This document shows, in pieces, positions 47,301-60,999 of a stretch of DNA of 64,000 nucleotides. Position 1 is the first letter of the stretch. The number at the start of each line of letters is the position of its first letter. This stretch comes from Doryteuthis pealeii. Its lineage: Eukaryota; Mollusca; Cephalopoda; Myopsida; Loliginidae. Where the stretch lies: assembly GCA_023376005.1 (NCBI GenBank), contig CM042176.1, positions 12,580,694 to 12,644,693 on the forward strand. The letters are read 5' to 3'. Both the position numbers and the translations under genes were made by a program. The notes beneath the pieces are model-generated. The model had not been told where the DNA came from, did no database searches, and worked only from the letters and a program-made list of their open reading frames with translations.

Positions 47301-49998
47301 GCAAAGTGGCCTATTGTCGGTATCAGCCAGACAGCAAGGGAGTCTATCCCATTTTTACTAGCAGGAGACCAAGGAGACTGTTTTTGCTGAGTTAGAGCCC
47401 CACACCTACCATTCGTACTTTACCGCACAGATCAGATTACCCAATCTGTGCTACTCATATGTTAAGTTTGTGGGGGACCGTTATCGAACCAGGAACCTTG
47501 CGATTCATAGGCAGCTGCTCTACCGATTGAGCTAACAGACTATTTTATTTGTAAACATTCCATATCATTACCTGCCCTATTACTTATGCTTGTATACCAA
47601 ATGTTTGTAAATGGAGGATTGTTTTAACTATAAGTTAAAAAAGTTAATTTGGCAGAGTGGCTTATTGTCGGTATCAGCCGGACAGCGAGGGAGTCTATCA
47701 CCTTTTTGCTAGCGCTAGACCATGGAGTATGTTTTTGCTGAGGTGTGGCATCACAGCTACCGTCAGCTCCCCGTTTTACTTCACAGATCAGATTACCAAT
47801 CTGTGCTACTCATATGCTGAGTTGGTGGGGACCGGTCTTGAACTCAGAACCTTGCAATTCCAGGGTGGGTGCTCTACCGACTGAAAATCCTAAAATTTTC
47901 AAAATGTTTTTATTTGATTTCCAAATACCGAAGGAATGGAAAATGGTTACAGATCAGATTACCAATCTGTGCTACTCATATGCTGAGTTGGTGGGGACCG
48001 GTCTTGAACTCAGAACCTTGCAATTCCAGGGCGGGTGCTCTACCGACTGAAAATCCTAAAATTTTCAAAATGTTTTTATTTGATTTCCAAATACCGAAGG
48101 AATGGAAAATGGTTACAGATCAGATTACCAATCTGTGCTACTCATATGCTGAGTTGGTGGGGACCGGTCTTGAACTCAGAACCTTGCAATTCCAGGGCGG
48201 ATGCTCTACCGACTGAAAATCCTAAAATTTTCAAAATGTTTTTATTTGATTTCCAAATACCGAAGGAATGGAAAATGGTTACAGATCAGATTACCCAATA
48301 TGTGCTACTCATGCGCTGAGTTGGTGGGGACTGGTATCGAAACAAGGAACCTTGCGATTCCAAGGTGGGTGACCTATCGACTGAAAATCCTATAATTTTC
48401 AAAATTCTTTGATTTGACATCTAAATACTCAAAAATGGGTAGAAATGTTTGTGAGAATTCCTTGACTTCCGCGGAAAAAAAAGGATATCTGAGGGGAGTG
48501 GCTCCGAAATTTGCTCGTACATTTTCTGACATGGATAAACTGACAGCAGGAAAGTATGCATATCCGGGACCCGTACGGACACTGTTAAATGCTTCTCCAA
48601 GACACTTTCCATTTCTGAAAACGGGAAAAGAGAAAAGGAAAATAAAATCAAAGTATATAATAGAACATATAAAAGTAAAGTCGTCGGGGTGGCCTAAAGT
48701 TGGTATCAGCCAATCAGCGAGGGAGTCTATCCCCTTTTCAATAGCTCTAGACAAAGGAGATTGTTTTTGCATCTGAGGTGGAGTGCCACACCTACCACCA
48801 GTTTCTTACTTTACTGCACAGATCACTCTGCTACTCATATGCTGAGTTGGCGAGGGCCGGTATTGAACTAGGAATCTTGTGGTTTATAGCTGAATGCTCT
48901 ACTGACTGAGCTAACCCAGCAGGAATAATACTATACATAATGATAAATAAATAAAAAGAAAATATATCATAAATATGTGTAAATTTTTTTAGGCGTACAA
49001 AACTTTATTAGAGCTTTAAAAAGACCCACTAATAGATTCATTATTAAAAAAATATATATTTTACAACAGAAGGAGAAAAAAATGAGTAGCTAGCTAACTA
49101 GGTTCGATTCTCGCTCAACAGAGCTAAATATTGAGGATAATCGATTAAAATGAGTAAATAAGTAAGAAATATAAACAATAAAAGAAAGGAACAATTTCTT
49201 TTCTTTTCTCCTAAAAGGGGAGGAAAATGAGACTTACGGATTGATAATATTCAAACCAAGTAAACCCTCTCTTTGTTTGCAAAGAGCAGGCTTACTGGTC
49301 AGAATATATAATATCTCTAAAATTTTAAGATGGTAAAATGAGTGTGACTTGCTCTCAACAGAGAACCAGTCAGAACTAAAGGAATTAGCGCAACTCCGGC
49401 TATTTATAAGGTGTTCACCTATGGAGGACCCATAAGTATTCATCACTACATCATTTGGACCGACGGTTCCAGTTCTAATCTTAGGGACATGTTGTTTAAT
49501 TCAAGCATCCAATCGCTCTGTTGAGCAAGGATTGAAACTAGTTAGCTAGCTACTCATTTTTTTCGCCTTGCCCTCCCCACATTCTATTGTAAAAAATATA
49601 TATTTTTTGATAATGAATCTATTAGTGGGTCTTTTTAAAGCTCTTATAAATATGTACATATCTATAAAGTATTACTTTGGCATTACTCCTTCCAGCAGGG
49701 AAAATTTGGCTCAGGACCACCTCCAGTGGTGGAAGGCTCTCCGTAGAGGACTGTTCATGTCTGTAGTCACCCTGGTGCAATACCATGAAGCCAAGAGGTC
49801 CAGAAGAAAGCAGTGGCAACAAAGCACTGGCAAGTCAATATCTTCAGGGACAACCTTCACATGCAAAATTGGTGGTTGAGGCTGTTTTTTGAACATTGGA
49901 CTTCAGTCACAGGAGGCGCTGTAACTTAAGGGACACAAGAATTATAGTCCCGGAAGACTATATAATTGCTGATAAATTGTCCATAAATAAGTACACCA

Positions 49999-50047
<49 letters not shown>

Positions 50048-50181
50048 GAGTTATATATATATAAATATATATATTCAGCAATAGCATAATCTCTACAGAT
50101 CATTGCCGTCCCTCACAATCCCATAACTCCACCACCAGAACCCTTCCTCGCATGAGATAGATAGAAATATATATACACATG

Positions 50182-50222
<41 letters not shown>

Positions 50223-50506
50223 ATATATAATATAATATAATATAATAAATATATAAAGGTTTTACATATCTATTTATTAGGTGACAAAGGAACATTCACG
50301 ACCATATTGGTTTCATGCGATGCAATCATCAGGTGAAGATGTTTCAAATGTACTTTGTCACCTAATAAATAGATATGTAAAACCTTTATATATTTATCTT
50401 ATTATATTATATAACAGCTCTATTTTATATTGAGCACTCTACCAATAATACTGCCTTTGGTACGCCATTCCAGCAAAAGCTGAAACAGTGACCATCCTAC
50501 ACTATA

Positions 50507-50542
<36 letters not shown>

Positions 50543-50804
50543 ATAAAGGAAGGAAGAACTCAACACCGTAATTCCATAATAAATTTATTTCGACCAAACT
50601 TGGGGCCTATATCGGTGTTGAGTTCTTCCTTCCTTTATTGATAAATATTGCTCTGTATATAATCTAAAAAGTTTATTATACATTGAGCTCTCTTCAGTGA
50701 TTTAAAGATTCGCTGTATTTATACATACTGGATCATCAATATTAATATAGTGTATCTTAGAAATCACATATAGAATCATCCCTTACTACCAAGTTTTGGA
50801 TAAA

Positions 50805-50856
<52 letters not shown>

Positions 50857-50886
50857 GAGGTTGTATATAACATCTACGAGTATGTT

Positions 50887-50920
<34 letters not shown>

Positions 50921-53900
50921 ATGTGAGTACTAAATGATAGGCTATCAAATAATAAAACTTTCAAAAGAGCTAAGGTCATTGAAATAAGGCAAATGTAAAA
51001 GATTATATTTTTCAGAAAATATCCACAGACTCTGACATAATTCTGAAAATTATTCCCTTTGGATCAATTGTTTTTACGTACCGAAAAAATGTAATAGTCC
51101 CTTTGTCACAGTCAATAGCACAGCTTATCACATCACCAGTTAACCAGGACTGCAATTAAATAAACATTTTCATTTCATTACAAAGAATAAATACATGTAC
51201 TATTTGAGAGAATGCACTAAATCGGCACCCCCACCCCACCCCTCAAGAAAATACTTTTTAGTCTATCCACCTATGGAAACCTTGACTCTCGTTGACTCCC
51301 AGCCATGTACAAAATATTGCAAGTAATTTAAAATAAAAAAATAAAAATCATCTTGTTTTTTATGCCTCCTCGTCGTCGAATCACTCCAACCAACAAGGGT
51401 GACAAGGACGCTCACAAAAAAAAAAAAAAAAAAAATTGTCTGGTCTTCTGTTCTCACACAATCATCATCGTCCAGGCTGATATGAACAACCATTTCACCC
51501 AACTAAGAACAGTAATTCTGCCACCCTGAGATAAACTTCCTTGGCTTTTATGCCTCCTCACCAGCTGAACCACTCCAACCAACAGGGGTGACAGGACACT
51601 CATCAAGAGTCACCACTCACTACCTGGAGTTTGTGAGGTTTGGTTTGTGGCATATCTACCTCAGTGGGTCAGTTAATGCCGATAAAGTTTTGAAATAAAT
51701 TTATTCTTAATAGATAATCAATGTTGTTTAGAAACTCTTTTTTTCTATTTAACCCATAGATGGGACTCTAACAGGTACTACCACTCCGGGTCAGAGTGGA
51801 CCAGGAAGCAATGGTGATGAAGGGGTGCTCCACATTTCTCAAACATCCAAAACTGGTACCTCACCATCAGATAGAGTTTAACGTCATTCCCAGGACACGA
51901 AGACCTTCAGCCACTGCCTTCTAGCAACCATATGATAAAAAGGGTTGGTGCTAGGGCTTGACGTGACCAGCCGATTGATATAGGGGGCCTCTCTGACCAC
52001 CCGTCTAGTCCAAGTAAGGACCAAAGTGGAATGTTGCATGTCATGAACTGCTCAACAACCTGGGTTCTATCCTTAAGCATCATGGGTCACTACCCATAGC
52101 CAACAGGTGGCTCCATTGGGGGAGTCTTACCCCTCTGCAGAGGTGCAGTCGGCGCATTCTAACACCCCATCCAACAGGGCAGGGTTGTGAGGTTGAATCT
52201 TCAACCTCACATGGTAATTTACTTTACCTCCTGCTACACAAAACATAAATAAATAATATAGTTATTTCCTAATTGAGTAACATGATTGACCCAGAAAAAA
52301 CAGAACCGAAATTATTTATTTATTTTCCCATTAAACTAATCCCCAACCCTAAACCTAGCCCTTGTTGGACTTAAACTTTTAAAAAAGTAAAAAATTGAAA
52401 TTAACAGTTCAATTAAAAATTTGTAGGTTCTGTTTTTTCTGGTTCACCCTGTAATATTATGTTACTCAACTAGGGGGGGGGGTTAGGGTTAGGGTTTAGG
52501 GTTAGTTTAATGGGAAAATAAAGACGGGGGGGGGTGGTAAATACATACTAGTTCATATACATCGGTAGCTATATAAGGCATCCCATCATGGTGTAATGGT
52601 TAGCAAGCTAGTCTTGCAGATCCATTACTACTGAAAAGCATAGTTTGACCCTTGCAGGATGCCACATACTTGCTATCTTGTGTTACATCTTACCTGTTGG
52701 GAACTGGTTGGGTAAATACCTACCTCGGTAGCAATATCTTATCTACTGAAAGTTAAAGACTGCTATTGATAGGTTAACAACCATATGAAAATCTGATCTC
52801 ACTTATGAAATAAAACAAGAATTTCATTATGTTCGTTTGAAAGAGATTAGTGTTATCATTTCACACGCTTATCCCCATCTTTCTATCTTTCCCTTCTGTC
52901 TGTCTTCTTGTTTTGAACAAGCAAAGGTCGATAACTGTAAGAAAATCTAACCAACGAGCCAACCAACAAGTTGTGTCAGTACTACTGTATGGTTACACCA
53001 CTTGGACATTAATGAAACTCTTGGAGAAAAAACAGGATAGGAAGTAACCAAAGATGCTGTTTTGAACAAATTCTGGAAGCAGCAACCAACAAAACAACAT
53101 TTGTATGGCCACTTACCTCCTATCTTTCTTTCTTATTATATTTTATCATATCCTTTGATATTATACTATATTTTTCATGTCTGTTTTCTTATCTTTATTT
53201 TTTTATAATAAAAACGGAATGGTCCATTATTGAGCTGAGGTGACGACACTCATAATAAATAATAAATTAGCGGATAATTAACACAAGATAATCAGGATTT
53301 ACATTTTTGCTTTTTATCTTGGACAATTTGAACGGTCTCATTTTTAACCAGAGGGTGTTTCAAGATGATCATGGCCGTATAATTAAGGAACACAAGTATT
53401 AATATATAGATAAACAAGCAAAGGTCGATAACTGTAAGAAAATCTAACCAACGAGCCAACCAACAAGTTGTGTCAGTACTACTGTATGGTTACACCACTT
53501 GGACATTAATGAAACTCTTGGAGAAAAAACAGGATAGGAAGTAACCAAAGATGCTGTTTTGAACAAATTCTGGAAGCAGCAACCAACAAAACAACATTTG
53601 TATGGCCACTTACCTCCTATCTTACAAACTATCCACATAAGGTACACTGGGCAGTGCTGGAGAAGTAAGAACAAATTCATAAGTGACGTTCTACTATGGA
53701 CACATAATTCATCAACTCTGTGCGGACATTGGATGCCATCTAGAGGACTTGCCAAAAGTGATGGCCAACAGGGACAGATGGTGAGAGAGAGTCAAAGAAA
53801 CCCGTGCTGTCAGCATGCCTTGATGATATAAAAGTTAATGAATTAGAATAATTATTCATGATGGATGTAAGGTCCTACCAAAGTCAAGGACAAATGAACA

Positions 53901-54483
53901 GTTCTGAGAGAATATTTATTGGGAGAGAGTCCCTGTGGCGTAGTGGCTAATGTGCAGGACTGAGTCCCCATGATCAAAGTTTGTTATGTCGTTGTAATCA
54001 CACATTGAACTTCAACAATGCATCACTACTCAAACCCATACATAGTAAGAGCTTACGATGTCTATGTGAATCAGCACTCATTGCGAACACAAAAGTTATA
54101 AAATAAAGGCCAGGTTTCACACACACATATATCTATTATTATACTAAAGCTGAGATTTTGAGCTTTCAATCTCTAAAGGCTTTTTTGCTGGTGACCTTGA
54201 TCACACGAAATTTTTTCATAAATTATTCCTTAGTTTTAGGATTACTTAATGTTTGAAAAAAATTCCAGTTTAATTGGTTCTAATTAGTCATAATTTGCAA
54301 TTAAGTCAAAACCTGACCCATCTCTGTCTGTACATTATACATACCCCCTTTTTTACTCTCTATAGGGCATGTCACTCCCCTTCACTGCCAGTGAAGGGGA
54401 ATGACATGTAAAGCCAGCAGCCGCCCTCCTCAACACCCTCTTCGCTTGTATATATATATATATATATATATATAACTTTTTGA

Positions 54484-54520
<37 letters not shown>

Positions 54521-57500
54521 TCAAAAAGTTACTACCACGTTTTCATTGCAGTAGCATAAGTATTTAATCCAAAAGGGCTCAATATATCTTGTAAAATATA
54601 GAGCATTAACAGTTGTAGAAAAGTTTTTCTCTCTAACACAATACACACACACACACACACACATACGAATCTGCTATTTCTGCTTTACAAAAACTTGATA
54701 CCTTTAAACATGTATTTACGTGATCAAGTCTGAAATTCATTTGATCATCCCCACCAGTTTTTATTGAGCTCCCTTTTGATATCCAGATATTCATCAACCA
54801 CATAATCCCATTAAATGCCAAGGGTCACTACTGACCAGAGAAAATATAAATCAAATAGAAAATTGCACGATGTAGCATGTAGCATTTTGTTTTAAGATCA
54901 GAAATGATTAACTGTTTATAATGTTCTTGAAAGGCCAAGTTAGCAAGAAATCATAACGATAGCTCGATTTAAAGTTTGATTATATTGTGGTGAGCCAGAA
55001 GTTAATGCTTTGAAAGCAGAAATAAAATGACGAAAATAAACGCTTTGCACATGGGATCGGCGCAGGTAAAGAAAGAAAATAAATAGAAATATTAAAAATG
55101 ATAATTTTCAACCAATCAAAAGTGTTCATACCTAAAAATATGTTTTTAAAAAAAGACCTATTTGGAGCTGTATAAGTAGTGATATCCCCCCTGTGTGTTG
55201 TTTGAATGTTGTCTAACCCCTACCTTGTACCCCCATACAGTGTAATTTGTTTCCAAGAAAATATTGAAATATATTTACTGTTAGCTGGAAATGGTGGGGT
55301 AAGAAAAATAGGACCAAGTATCCAATAGGCACCCCAAATCATCAACTTAATGAAAGGTTCATATTTTAACTCATCACCGGTAACTTCGACTTTCAAATAT
55401 TTGAAAATAAATGAACAGATGATTTTTTGAACTTATATTGTATCTGACAAAAACAAAAATAAATTTTACAAATTTTGTGATACTATTTCTGAACAGCATC
55501 CTTTTATTTAAATAAACATAAAAAATATTTTGCAAATAAAAACTGTATTTCTATTTAAATAAACATAATTGCATTTCTCTTCATTTAATCTTTTTTTAAT
55601 TTATCGTAAGTATTGAAAAATACTTATAAACTTCTGATTAAAAAGTATTTATTTAAAAAAAGTTTTTGTTATTGAATTTTAATTTGATTACGTGTACCAA
55701 CCATGTATTTATTTAATTTATCATAAGTTCAACATCTCTATAAACTTCTGACTAAAATCATTTGTTTACAAAAATTTGGAAGCGGAAGTTACCGGTGACA
55801 AGTTAAAATGTTTACCTTTCATTAAGTTGATGATTTGGGGTGCCTATTGGGTACTTGGTCCAAAAAATAAAACACTGGGATGCATGGATACGATTTTATT
55901 ACATCCTTTAAGATGTTTATGTGTCAGTGACGCAGGACACGTACCTATCAGCATCTCAGTAACTAGGCTCTGTTGACTACATGAGAAATTTAAAAAGGGG
56001 GAGGTAACTGTTTCCTATGAGCTATACATCGACCAATCAGAGAAGCAATTTGGACAATAGGAAAAGGTAATTTTTCACTGTTTGGCACACAAATAAAAAA
56101 TACAATTTTTTTTAAAAAGAGGGTTATTTTCAATAACTCCAACCTAAAAAAGGGGAACCACTCTGATTGACTGATAAATTACTTATTTATTTATTGATCT
56201 ACTAGGAAAAAAGAAGACAGGGTTAGGGTTAGTTTAATGGGAAAATAATGGGTAGATTAATTAATAGTTAAAATTCATTCAGAGTGGTTCCCCTTCTTTT
56301 TAGGTTGGAGTTATAGGAAATAAGCAAAAAGAGAATCATGTAACGATACAAAATTGATTTCAATTCAACAAATAAATAACTGTCTTGAAAAGACAAAATA
56401 CCTCGCCATATCTCTGGGTTTTCACATTCCATTTGCGTAATCTGTTTCCGTCATAGGCATAAGAATCTGTTGTATCTCCAACGCCATTCTGAAAAACAGG
56501 CAACAAATGTTTGAATTTCGATGGTTGGATGGTTGGATGGTTGGATTTACAGTATGCTAACTGATATATTCGGCTAAGGGATATATTAGTAGAAGTAGTA
56601 GTGTGGTACACTCGAGAAGGTAAGCAGTAAGCTGGTGCAACATCATCATAGTAGTAGTAGTAGGCGTAGTAATAGTAGGAAATTGTACCTCTAGATTGTT
56701 CGGTATTTATAGCTGACACCAGCCAATCATATTAATGTGGGGGGGAAACCCACGTATATGCATATTCATTACATCAATAACCCTTATGGAGTTATTTAGT
56801 GCAAAAGTCATTTTCTTTTTTTCTTTTTGGCAAGTAATAATATAGCTTCAAGAAAATCATGATACTGTCCTGTTGGCTGGGGCTGTAGAATATGCTGACT
56901 GCATCTAGAGGAGTAAGAACCCCCCCCCCCCCAATGGAGCCACCTGTTGGCCATGGGTGGCAACCAGTGATGCTTAAGGACGGAATCATGTTGGATAACA
57001 TGCAAGACTCTACTTTGGCCCTTACTTAGGCTAGATGGGCAGTCGGAGAGGCTCCTCTGATCAATCAGCTGGTCATGTAAAGACCTAGCACCTATATGAT
57101 TCTCCTGACTCTATTGCTCTTATGGCAAACCCCCAACCCTTTTTATCATATATGTACTAGAAGGCAGAGGGTTTTATTGTCCTATTGAAATTCCAATTCT
57201 GGAGCTCTGGGGAGAGTGGAGTACCCCTTTATCGCCATTACAACCAGGTCCACTCTAACCTGGAGTGGTAGTACCTGTCAGGGTCCCATCTATGAAATGA
57301 GATAACAAAAATGTGATAAAAAAAATGTGATTAAAAAAGATTGAGTTCAAAAAAAGAATTTTCAATTCTCATCAAGAATGAATAAAACAAAACATCTTTG
57401 GCATAAAATGACCCAACAAGGGTTGACATGCCGTAAAATCCAAAAAGAAAGAAATAATCATAATCACAATTATAGCTTCAAGTATACATTTTCCTGACCT

Positions 57501-59138
57501 CTCACCAGGCAAGAAATGTATGGTCGCATCAGCCTTGTCTCTTTCAGGTGAGAGTGCAGGTACTGCCTGAGGTAACAGTCCCCTGTTACAATGCAATTTA
57601 TTTTACCCTTACATACAGGTAGCCCCATTGGGAATTTAACCCTCTGCAGTCAGAATATATTCTACTGGTCAAGCCTACAGGGCAGCCAGGGATTCCGTTT
57701 TCACTAGCACTAGACCGGGGAGATTGTTTTAGTGTCTAAGGTGGAGTGCCAAACCTATCATCAGCTCCCCACTTTACCACACAGATCCATGCTGTGTTAA
57801 TCATGTAGCTGAGTTGGCGAGAACTGGTATTGAACCTGAGACCTTGTGGTTCCAAGGCAGATACTCTACCAAGTAACTGTAGTTACTCATATTACATACA
57901 TACTCTGTATGAGGTGCGTGGTGTAATGGTTAGATTCGCAGGAAATGGAATCGTCAACCCGAGTTCAAATCCTGGACAAGGCTGTATACATTTCACATAG
58001 CGCTAATACTTTTAGTAGGGGCCGGGTTAGCTCAGTCGGTAGAGCGTTCGGCTAGAAACCACAAGGTTCCTAGTTCGATACTGGTCCCCGCCAACTCAGC
58101 GTATGAGTAGCACAGGGATCTGTGCGGTAAAGTAAGGAGCTGATGGTAGGTGTGGCGCTCCACCTCAGATGCTAAAACAATCTCCTTGGTCTAGCGCTAT
58201 TGAAAAGGGGATAGACTCTCTCGCTGACTGGCTGATACCGACTTTAGGGCCACCCCGTTGACTTTACTTTTTTTTTTTAATACTCTTAGGAAAGATATAC
58301 ATCCACATGTTCTCCCTCCAGCTATGGGTAAATAGCAGGGCAGATTGGGCTCTTTAACCTTGGTTAGGTAACTAGTCTAAGAGAAGGAAAACTGAATTCA
58401 AACCTGTTAAACTTTGCCTAAAAATTGACCTTATACCATATCCTGCTTATGAGGAGGGGTTGGTAAATTTGTACATACTTTGTATATCTGATTAAAAAAA
58501 ATCTAAGACAATAAGAATTCTTACCTCTTGGGAGAATTGGCAATTAATTGTGCACCATCCAATCTGCATGACACCTTTAGAGCCTAGCATCAATTCATAA
58601 ATCCATTTCCCTGAAAGAAATAACGACATAAGTTTATTTATATATATATATATATATATACTAGCAAAAGTACCTGGTCCATAACCGGACTAAAAAAAAA
58701 AAGAAAGTTGAGTTATTGTTAAATGTTTTTGTTTAATTTGTTATTTTGTTTTTTAATTCACTGTAAAAAATAATACAAATTACATATTTAGAAAGATTAT
58801 TTTATTTTCTTTTGAATCAAATAAATATTTTAAAGGTTGACGCGAGAAATTTTTCGAGCTGAACTGCTTAGAATGCGATTCTGTTTACTAAAATTAAACT
58901 AAACTGCTGGTATCGCTAAAGCAGGCAGCGAGCAATATGTTATTATCAGCAACAGCTGGTATACGGCCAGTTTTGCAAATCGGTTGATTTTGGTTTAATT
59001 AATTAATTATATCCCTTAATCAGTAATCAAATTTGGTGTGTTTCTTAGTTAGAAGGGTATTAATGTGTATGCAAGATTTCAAATCTGAGTGACTCTCTCT
59101 TTTCGAAGTTTTAAGTTGATACGTACACACCAAACTTT

Positions 59139-59176
<38 letters not shown>

Positions 59177-59281
59177 TATATATTTCATTCCTTTACAAAT
59201 TAACATCACTGCATTAATGATTCAGTATTGAGATATTGTACAATGAAATTTTATTCTCATTAACATTCAGTGTAACAATGC

Positions 59282-59337
<56 letters not shown>

Positions 59338-60950
59338 TTGTGTATCAATATATTGTTCTTGTGAACGTTTTTGGTGATATTGGAACCATAGGAAATACAA
59401 AAAAATGAACAAAAAGCAGAACAAAAAACAGAGTTCTAATATATAACCGTTTTTTTTGGCCCCGAGTCCGCTTTATTTTTCCAATATTTCGCATGGCCTC
59501 CACTCTTTGTCAAGATTTTTTTTGACAAGGTTCCTGAGTTTGAGACGGTTTCCAAGTCCGACAAGAAATACCTGAAGCAGGCTGGAGGCACATTGGCTAA
59601 AACATTGTACAGATAACAATAAAGATGAGGACAATAGTCCAAATAATTCAAATACAAAAAAAAATTGAGTTAAAAAATAAAAAAATTGTGTACCCATCAA
59701 GAATGAATAAAACAAAAACATCTTTGGCATAAAATGACCCAATAAGGGTTGACATGCCATAAAATCCAACCAACCAACCAACCACCCCATGAAGAATGAA
59801 TAACAAAAAACAAAAACATCTTCGGCATAAAATGACCCAATGGGTTGACATGCTGTAAAAACCAACCAACAACCAGTCATAATTAGTGGGCTAACTGCTG
59901 TAGATCTATTAGACACTGTTGTCTTAACGGCATAAAATAACACAAATGGGTTGACATGCCGTAAAACCCAACCAACAACCAGTCATAATTAGTGGGCTAA
60001 CTGCTGTAGATCTATTAGACACCGTTGTCTTCTCGGTAATCATAGAAAAACAACTAGATCAGAAAGCAGCTTGCAATTGGTATTGCGTGGATTCTCTGGC
60101 GGGTGGGGGTCGATGCTAGGGGAGAATCAATACTTGTAGTTGGCAGTCCCGTGTGTGTGTGTCTAAAACCTTTTCATATCTGTCTTACCTACCTTTCCTT
60201 ACCCTTGGCAGATATTAATGTGGATCAATTTAGCAGAAAGAAAAAAAAACGCAGGTAGAAATTGATTTTCATATTCTAAAAAGACTTACTAAAAATGCAC
60301 CTGAGTGTAAAACTACAAGTTGGCATTGGTAAGAAATTGTAAAGGACTTGGATGACTTAAAAATCAGTTTGGGGTAGTTGAATATATATATATTATATAT
60401 GTAGTATATTAAGAAAAATGAAAAAACACAGGTTTAAATGGGTTAAGTGGTGAGTTTATTGGTCGACGCTGCAGTGTTTCGATCTATTAATTAGATCATC
60501 TTTAGGGCATTTGTTGGTATATGGAAGGTGATAAGATTATTATGATTAAGGTGATTATTTCCACTGTCGTTCATCGCAAAAAATTTATACACACACACAC
60601 ACACAACCACACACCTAAAAAATGCACAATGTTTCCTTTCGATACACACACCTACACCGTCCCATACTCACGCTATAAAAGAGAATATTTGACATCATAT
60701 TTCAAAACGTCCCTTTTTTCAAACCTCAAAAATTTTTAAACAGACTGAATAACAATAACTACCATTCGTTATTCTGTGATAAATAATTTTTTATCACCTT
60801 CCATATACTAACAAATGCCCTGAAGATGATCTAATTAATAGATTGAAACACTGCAGTGTCGGCCAATAAACTCACCACTTAACCCATTTAAACCTGTGTT
60901 TTTTCATTTTTCTTAATATACTACATACCGTCGGATTCACTTCCTTTCTT

Positions 60951-60999
<49 letters not shown>

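Larger units (their letters stand above)
45261..48488 (-). other. U12-type AT-AC intron of RNF123
   Basis: Donor ATATCCTTTT (48,488 downward), branch TTCCTTAAC at 45,271-45,279 (perfect consensus), acceptor AC at 45,261-45,262. The junction reads AG|A = Arg, giving [13 protein letters not shown] in frame. Any GT donor near exon E leaves the wrong phase. The intron holds two Helitrons, LINE and SINE copies and a satellite. Confidence 0.92.
60408..60926. mobile_element. Fold-back element with hammerhead in each inverted repeat
   Basis: About 135-bp terminal inverted repeats: TATGTAGTATATTAAGAAAA to TTGGTATATGGAAGGTGATA, and the complement at 60,785-60,926. Each arm holds a hammerhead motif pointing outward from the centre. 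The 240-bp middle has (CA)n and no gene. Same family as 63,099-63,572. Confidence 0.85.

Noticed and set aside
47745..48319. Overlapping 94-115 codon frames with repeated peptide
   Set aside because: They are translations of the 166-bp SINE-derived satellite.
48467..48614. GT donor (GAA|GTCAAG) for exon E
   Set aside because: It ends in phase 0 while exon F needs another phase and adds residues absent from the family; the ATATCCTT donor solves it.
48414..48776. 120-codon plus-strand frame
   Set aside because: It is antisense to RNF123 exon E and then enters a SINE; the minus-strand exon with splice sites and homology explains it.
52480..52506. Telomere end
   Set aside because: Only about three imperfect TTAGGG units, inside an inverted-repeat element and an intron.
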